A DNA stretch of 6,783 nucleotides, taken from Candidatus Cloacimonas sp. 4484_140. Lineage in GTDB: Bacteria > Cloacimonadota > Cloacimonadia > JGIOTU-2. The position numbers and the translations under genes were made by a program. Below, in pieces: positions 1-4,515 of the stretch (the stretch's first letter is position 1; each line of letters opens with the position of its first letter). The notes beneath the pieces were generated by a model. It worked only from the letters and a program-made list of their open reading frames with translations, searched no databases and was not told the DNA's origin. Location: positions 1-6,783 of the forward strand of contig MVCT01000080.1 in NCBI GenBank assembly GCA_002049945.1, written 5' to 3'.

Positions 1-864
1 CAATCCGCTGAAATTACATTCTGGACAAAATATGAACTCGAGGAAAGTTTTGATTTTGTGTATTTAGAGGTATCGGTGGATTCCGGTATTACATGGACGC
101 AAATGGAGGTGTTTAACGGATTGCAGACTGAATGGACATTAGAAACTATTGATATCGGTTTTTATGCAGGAAATGAAGATGTTTTGTTTAGATTCCGATT
201 ATATTCCGATAGTGCTACAGAATGTGATGGAATTTATATAGATGACTTTATGGTTCTAGGATCTTATGTTGATACGACACCACCATTAATTTTACATATT
301 CCATATCCTGATACGTTAAGCTGGCTCGAAGATGAAGATATAGTTATCTCAGCCGAAATCACTGATATATCAGGAGTACAGGAAGCAAGTCTCTTTTATT
401 CTCTCAATAACGATTCATTATTTATCGAAGTACTCCCAAGTTTTGTAGTAGGAGATATGTACTATTTCACGATACCATTTCAAGAAGCAGGCACGTGGGT
501 TGATTATTATATAAGTGCATCAGACAATGCAACTCCACCAAATAGTGGTGAAAGTGAAATATTTGGTCATATATTTGGAATAATTCTTTATTATGATGAT
601 GATTCTCCTGAATTCATATATTCGTTTTCACTTAATGATAAAATAGCAGTACGTTTTACACCCACTACACCACAATATCTTACTAGTCTGTTTTTTAAAT
701 TCTATACTGATCCTGCAAATCCCTTAGATACAGTCGATGTTTATGTTTGGGAGAATTTTAATGGAATGCCTACAGATGTACAATTAGGACCAATTCCAAT
801 TTACCCAAGTAATACACTTAGCACTCCTCATGCCTGGACATTGGTTGACTTGAGGTCTTCATAG
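1..864 (+). CDS. Secreted multidomain beta-sandwich protein, 5'-partial, frame ends early
   Basis: The frame is open from base 1, so the true start lies left of the window; the GTG at 58 is internal. Residues 1-88 look like the MAM/jelly-roll domain that accompanies M6 (immune inhibitor A) and other secreted peptidases: a 'VSVDSGITW' strand, 'YAGNEDVLFRFRLYSDS' and the closing 'DGIYIDDFMVLG'. A 'DTTPP' junction at residues 91-95 opens an Ig/cadherin-like domain (to about 185), followed by a third beta-rich segment beginning 'YYDDDSPEF' and containing 'VDVYVWENFNGMP'. No catalytic motif is visible; a peptidase domain could lie upstream, off the window. The frame stops at TAG 862-864 without a sorting domain, but one follows one frame away (849-1226), so the gene appears broken by a single-base loss or a sequence error. 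Family type is fairly sure; the specific function is unknown. Confidence 0.75.
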   Translation, partial: QSAEITFWTKYELEESFDFVYLEVSVDSGITWTQMEVFNGLQTEWTLETIDIGFYAGNEDVLFRFRLYSDSATECDGIYIDDFMVLGSYVDTTPPLILHIPYPDTLSWLEDEDIVISAEITDISGVQEASLFYSLNNDSLFIEVLPSFVVGDMYYFTIPFQEAGTWVDYYISASDNATPPNSGESEIFGHIFGIILYYDDDSPEFIYSFSLNDKIAVRFTPTTPQYLTSLFFKFYTDPANPLDTVDVYVWENFNGMPTDVQLGPIPIYPSNTLSTPHAWTLVDLRSS

Positions 865-1226
865 GTAATTGGGCAGTTTCAGCGTGTGATTATTATATTA
901 GAGCAGTCATAGGTCAATATGGGGTTTCTGCTGATAATGAGCATGATCAAACATCTTTTTATAACCTGAAGTTTTCTCCAAATCCATTTAGAAATTCCTG
1001 CCAAATATCATTTTCTCTTTATCAACCTGAAAAAGTTAAGATATCTCTCTATAATATTCGGGGACAGAAAGTAGCAACCATCATTGATGGCATGAAAGAA
1101 ACCGGCAGTCATAAAGTACAATGGGCTGCAAATGATCTGGCTAGTGGTGTTTATTTCCTGAGATTTAAAACAAAGAATGATTCAAAAGAATATGATTCAA
1201 TTAATAAGATTTTGTTATTGAATTAA
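849..1226 (+). pseudogene. Out-of-frame 3' end of the secreted protein gene: Por/T9SS-type C-terminal sorting domain
   Basis: This frame, -1 relative to the upstream one, is open from 849 (after TGA 846-848) to TAA 1224-1226 and has no start codon or ribosome site at its beginning. It continues beta-rich sequence ('GNWAVSACDYYIRAVIG') and then enters a typical sorting domain at 975: 'FSPNPF', 'ISFSLYQPEKVKISLYNIRG', 'GQKVATI', 'GSHKVQWAANDLASGVYFL' and the terminal 'KILLLN'. Such domains (TIGR04183-like/FlgD-Ig-like) direct export and surface anchoring by the type IX system in FCB bacteria; that role is family knowledge. Restoring one base between about 846 and 864 would join it to the upstream frame as one protein of at least 408 residues. 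I see no slippery heptamer, so programmed frameshifting is unlikely. Either the gene is decayed or the read has an indel. Confidence 0.7.
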
Positions 1227-1240
1227 TTAGAGAAAAAAAT

Positions 1241-2068
1241 ATGAAAGAAGAGTATTCGATCAGTAACTTAATCAAAATTGGATTAAAGGAGTCTGAAGCT
1301 AAAATTTATATTAATTTATTAAAGAAAAAAAATTTTACTGCTTCAGAAATATCAAAACTTACAGGTATTTCCAGACCCAAAACGTATGAATATTTACACA
1401 GATTGGTTGAAAAAGGATTGTGCACCGAAATCTTGGGTAGTGTAAAAAAATATGCCCCAACCAATCCTGAAACGGCATTTTCCGGACTCAGACAAAAACT
1501 TAAATTTGAGTTTGAAAATAATAATATTCTTCTTTCAAGTCTTTCGGAAGCGCTAATTCCACTATATCATTCCCAAAAAGAAATGATAGATCCTCTTGAT
1601 TATATACAGGTGATCAGAGAAAAAAACAGCATAATAAAGAAATTTGAATCACTCGAAGAAATTGCAACTATGGAAGTGCTGGCACTGGTAAAAGGTCCTT
1701 TAGCGATGGATATAACTAAACCACATAATCTTGTAGAGTTCAACTCACTGGATCAAGGAGTATATTATAGAACAATTTATGATATTAAAGATTTAAGAGA
1801 TGTAAATTTAATGAATAGCATCGAATTGTTCAAAAACGCAGGTGAAGATGTGAAGATTGCTGAGGAATTACCAATTCCATTTAAAATGTATCTTTTTGAC
1901 GAAAGGATCGTCATGTTCATTTTAGAAGATAAGATTCCTTCCGGCTCAAAATTAACTGCATTAATTGTTGAGCATCTTGATCTGGTTATGGGATTAAAAG
2001 CAATTTTTAATATATATTGGCAAAGTTCAATTACTTTAGAAGAATTCAAGAAAGGGAAAAATCAATAG
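1241..2068 (+). CDS. TrmB-family transcriptional regulator
   Basis: This is a 275-residue cytoplasmic DNA-binding protein. Residues 10-75 form a TrmB-type winged helix: 'GLKESEAKIYINLL' (14-27), then the helix-turn-helix 'ASEISKLTGISRPKTYEYL' (34-52) and the wing leading into 'KKYAPTNPE'. A helical, charged linker (about 78-110) may dimerise. The remaining 160 residues are an effector-type domain in which I recognise no ligand signature. TrmB proteins are best known from archaea, where they sense sugars; bacterial members exist, and the ligand here is unknown. ATG 1241 is chosen because the winged helix starts right after it, with a weak AGAGA at 1229-1233. It begins 14 bases after the secreted protein's stop and ends 158 bases before the redox operon, so it may be read with the former and control the latter; the second point is inference from position alone. 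Confidence 0.85.
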   Translation: MKEEYSISNLIKIGLKESEAKIYINLLKKKNFTASEISKLTGISRPKTYEYLHRLVEKGLCTEILGSVKKYAPTNPETAFSGLRQKLKFEFENNNILLSSLSEALIPLYHSQKEMIDPLDYIQVIREKNSIIKKFESLEEIATMEVLALVKGPLAMDITKPHNLVEFNSLDQGVYYRTIYDIKDLRDVNLMNSIELFKNAGEDVKIAEELPIPFKMYLFDERIVMFILEDKIPSGSKLTALIVEHLDLVMGLKAIFNIYWQSSITLEEFKKGKNQ

Positions 2069-2226
2069 GTATGATTTAAAAATTTTCATTGGAAAACAGA
2101 GTTTTCAGATAAAAAATTCATAGCACTTTTCACTCGTTTTTGAGGTCAAAGGCAATTTTCCAAATAACTTGACTGCTCAAGGGCACACCCCTTCAACGTG
2201 TCAAAAATTAAGCAAGGACTTCATAT
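2069..2226 (+). promoter_or_regulatory. Intergenic leader of the redox operon with candidate promoter and inverted repeats
   Basis: This is the only sizeable non-coding gap in the window. It contains a perfect 6-bp inverted repeat, GAAAAC-AGA-GTTTTC (2092-2106), overlapped on the left by TTTTC-N4-GAAAA (2083-2096), and a second one, AAGGG-N5-CCCTT (2179-2193). A weak sigma70-like pair, TTGAGG (2140-2145) and AATAAC (2163-2168), has 17-base spacing and 4/6 matches in each box; it would place transcription start just before the second repeat. The first repeat is not followed by a T run, so it is not a convincing intrinsic terminator and could instead be an operator. All of this is motif-level evidence; short AT-rich repeats arise readily by chance. 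Confidence 0.3.
2214..2218 (+). promoter_or_regulatory. Ribosome binding site of the NuoE-like gene
   Basis: AAGGA lies 8 bases upstream of ATG 2227. It supports that start, which also gives a normal NuoE N-terminus. Confidence 0.6.
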
Positions 2227-2685
2227 ATGGCAGAGAGTGATTTCGATAAAATTGATGCAGTCTTACACGAATTTGAAGGTAGAAAAGGTTCCTTGATTCC
2301 CATTTTACAAAAGACGCAGGCACAGCTTGGATTTCTTTCCAAGGAAGCTATGGAATACATATCTAAAAAAATCCCAATACCTGTTTCAGAAATCTACGGT
2401 GTAGCGACCTTTTATACTCAATTCCGTATGCATCCAATTGGAAAGAACATCATCCGTATCTGCCATGGAACTGCATGTCATGTTGCCAATGCTCCGAAAA
2501 TTTCTGAAGCTCTCTATGAAGAATTGAAGGTAGAACCGGGCGGTACAACAAAAGATCTGAAATTTACTGTCGAAGAAGTCGCATGCCTTGGATGTTGCAG
2601 TCTTGCGCCGGTGATCATGGTCAATGATAAAGCATATGGTCGCCTTACCCCTGGTAAGATCAAAGATATATTAGCTCAGTATTAA
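2227..2685 (+). CDS. nuoE: NuoE/HydC-like [2Fe-2S] thioredoxin-fold subunit
   Basis: This is a 152-residue small subunit of a soluble NADH-linked flavoprotein complex, close to the usual NuoE/HydC/HndA length of about 150-170. An N-terminal helical part (1-50, 'LHEFEGRKGSLIPILQKTQ') precedes 'SEIYGVATFYTQF' and the thioredoxin-like domain. The four cluster ligands are complete in the family pattern C-x4-C-x35-C-x3-C: C79, C84 ('ICHGTAC'), C120 and C124 ('CLGCC'). In relatives this cluster lies beside the FMN of NuoF and is either an off-path electron store (complex I) or part of the bifurcating core (HydABC, StnABC). It is the first gene of a three-gene run, 42 bases before the NuoF-like gene. 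The family assignment is secure; which complex it serves is inferred from its neighbours. Confidence 0.95.
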   Translation: MAESDFDKIDAVLHEFEGRKGSLIPILQKTQAQLGFLSKEAMEYISKKIPIPVSEIYGVATFYTQFRMHPIGKNIIRICHGTACHVANAPKISEALYEELKVEPGGTTKDLKFTVEEVACLGCCSLAPVIMVNDKAYGRLTPGKIKDILAQY

Positions 2686-2717
2686 TCAAAAAATAAAGAA
2701 CCAAATTTAATCGGATT

Positions 2718-2724
2718 AGGAGAG
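2718..2724 (+). promoter_or_regulatory. Strong ribosome binding site that fixes a TTG start
   Basis: AGGAGAG, a near-ideal Shine-Dalgarno, sits a few bases before TTG 2728. The next in-frame ATG is far inside the protein, beyond the first conserved domain, so TTG is very likely the true start. Confidence 0.7.
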
Positions 2725-2727
2725 AAT

Positions 2728-4506
2728 TTGGAAAAATCAGTAAGAATAAAAATTGGTTTAGCGAGCTGCGGAATTGCAGCTGACGGTTTGAATGTCCTCG
2801 AGAAGGTGGAAAGCTTTCTTAAAGAACATGATGTAAACGCACAATTGGATCACACCGGTTGTATTGGGATGTGCTATGCAGAAGTGCTGATGGAAATCGA
2901 AGATGATGAGTTCGGCAGCACTATGTACGGCTATCTCAAGGCAGCGGATATGGATGATATCCTTCACGCCCATTTTATCGAGAAAAAACCTCTGACCGAT
3001 CACATTGTCTTTTCTGACAAGCTTGGCGGAGAAGAGAAAGTAATACTCGATTACCAGACAAGAATAGTGCTTCGAAACTGCGGAGTGATCGATCCGGAAT
3101 CCATTGATGAGTATATTGAACGCGGCGGTTATAAAGCTTTGCAAGATGTTTTGAAAGATATGTCTCCAGTCGATGTGATCGAAGAGATCAAAGAAAGCGG
3201 GTTAAGAGGTCGCGGCGGCGCAGGTTTCCCAACAGGATTGAAATGGCAGTTCGCATATAACAATTCTGCAGATAAAAAGTATGTGATCTGTAATGCCGAT
3301 GAGGGTGATCCGGGCGCATTTATGGACAGAAGTGTACTCGAAGGAGATCCCCATAGTGTCCTTGAAGGCATGCTGATCGCTGCTTATGCAATTGGCTCAG
3401 ATACAGGTTATATTTATTGCCGTGCGGAATATCCTCTTGCAGTGAAACGGCTTAGGATTGCGATCGCAAAAGCAAAAGAAAAAGGTTTTCTCGGAAGAAA
3501 TATTATGGGATCGGATTTCAATTTTGATCTAACTGTCTATGAAGGCGCGGGTGCTTTTGTATGCGGCGAGGAAACTGCTCTCATGTGCTCGATCGAAGGT
3601 AAAAGAGGAATGCCTACGCTTCGTCCTCCTTATCCTGCAGAATCGGGTTTGTGGGGAAAGCCATCGAACATCAATAATGTGGAAACCTTATCAAATGTTT
3701 CATGGATTATCAGAAATGGTGCAAAGAAATATGCAGAATTCGGCACTGAAAAGAGCAAGGGCACAAAAGTTTTTGCACTCACAGGCAAGATAAAAAACGG
3801 CGGACTGGTGGAAGTTCCTATGGGTATGACGCTGCGGGATGTGATCTATAAAGTCGGCGGCGGCATCATAGGGGATAGAAAATTTAAAGCTGTTCAACTT
3901 GGCGGTCCTTCAGGCGGATGTATTCCGGAAAGTCTTCTCGACACTCCTGTCGATTATGACTCGCTCACAAAAACAGGCGCTATCATGGGCTCGGGCGGAA
4001 TGGTCGTCATGGATGACACAACCTGCATGGTTGATATGGCTCGTTTCTTCCTGAATTTTACTCAGGACGAATCCTGCGGAAAATGTACGTTCTGCCGTAT
4101 AGGAACCAAACGGATGCTTGAAATACTTAACAGAATTACTCAAGGAAAAGGCGAACCCGGAGATATTGAAAAACTGGAAGACCTTTCCCGTAAGATCATA
4201 AAAGGTTCTTTGTGCGGACTTGGACAAACAGCTCCCAATCCAGTGCTTACTACGATCAAATATTTCAGAGATGAATATGAAGCTCATATTAATGACAAAA
4301 CCTGTCCTGCTGGCGTCTGTAAAAACCTTATAAAATATCTCATCATAGAAGATAAATGTATCGGTTGTGGAGCGTGCAAGCGTGCGTGTCCGGTGGAAGC
4401 TATCACAGGTGAGAAAAAAGAAGTTCATATTATCAATCAAGATATCTGCACAAAGTGCGGTGCCTGTATGGCCGCATGTAAATTTGATGCAGTGGAAAAA
4501 TTATAA
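2728..4506 (+). CDS. nuoF: NuoF/HydB-like NADH-oxidising FMN and Fe-S subunit
   Basis: This 592-residue subunit binds NADH and FMN and passes electrons to Fe-S clusters. Domains in order: an N-terminal thioredoxin-like ferredoxin (about 5-95) with C14, C45 and C49; the NuoF core with FMN/NADH loops 'RGRGGAGFPTGLKW' (160-173) and 'NADEGDPGAFMDR' (189-201); the SLBB-type segment; the N3-type 4Fe-4S site C450-x2-C453-x2-C456 with C496 ('LCGLG'); a 'CPAGVC' element (526-531) preceded by H520; and a C-terminal two-[4Fe-4S] ferredoxin (C544/547/550/554 and C574/577/580/584). The extra ferredoxin domains match HydB/HndC/StnB-type subunits of soluble NAD(P)/ferredoxin enzymes; complex I NuoF lacks them. 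The H/CPAGVC element recalls the zinc region of bifurcating HydB, which I state tentatively. The start is TTG with a strong ribosome site. The next gene begins 9 bases after the stop, implying translational coupling. Confidence 0.95.
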   Translation: MEKSVRIKIGLASCGIAADGLNVLEKVESFLKEHDVNAQLDHTGCIGMCYAEVLMEIEDDEFGSTMYGYLKAADMDDILHAHFIEKKPLTDHIVFSDKLGGEEKVILDYQTRIVLRNCGVIDPESIDEYIERGGYKALQDVLKDMSPVDVIEEIKESGLRGRGGAGFPTGLKWQFAYNNSADKKYVICNADEGDPGAFMDRSVLEGDPHSVLEGMLIAAYAIGSDTGYIYCRAEYPLAVKRLRIAIAKAKEKGFLGRNIMGSDFNFDLTVYEGAGAFVCGEETALMCSIEGKRGMPTLRPPYPAESGLWGKPSNINNVETLSNVSWIIRNGAKKYAEFGTEKSKGTKVFALTGKIKNGGLVEVPMGMTLRDVIYKVGGGIIGDRKFKAVQLGGPSGGCIPESLLDTPVDYDSLTKTGAIMGSGGMVVMDDTTCMVDMARFFLNFTQDESCGKCTFCRIGTKRMLEILNRITQGKGEPGDIEKLEDLSRKIIKGSLCGLGQTAPNPVLTTIKYFRDEYEAHINDKTCPAGVCKNLIKYLIIEDKCIGCGACKRACPVEAITGEKKEVHIINQDICTKCGACMAACKFDAVEKL

Positions 4507-4515
4507 GTGGGCGTT

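Noticed and set aside
58..60. GTG as the start of the secreted protein
   Set aside because: The same frame is open back to base 1 and residues encoded by 1-57 already belong to the beta-sandwich domain; there is no signal peptide after the GTG.
846..864. Programmed -1 ribosomal frameshift in the secreted protein gene
   Set aside because: The direction of the shift would fit, but there is no X-XXY-YYZ slippery heptamer in the overlap and I see no strong downstream stem; a base loss or sequence error is simpler.
2169..2174. TTGACT as the -35 box of an operon promoter
   Set aside because: It is a good -35 match, but no acceptable -10 box lies 16-18 bases downstream (the sequence there is TTCAAC).
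3910..4440. 176-codon open frame on the minus strand
   Set aside because: It is antisense to the conserved Fe-S region of the NuoF-like gene and shows no recognisable features of its own.
4507..4509. GTG as the preferred start of the fusion gene
   Set aside because: It is in frame and directly follows the NuoF-like stop, but ATG 4516 begins right at the conserved ferredoxin strand and needs only three fewer residues; the choice does not affect function.
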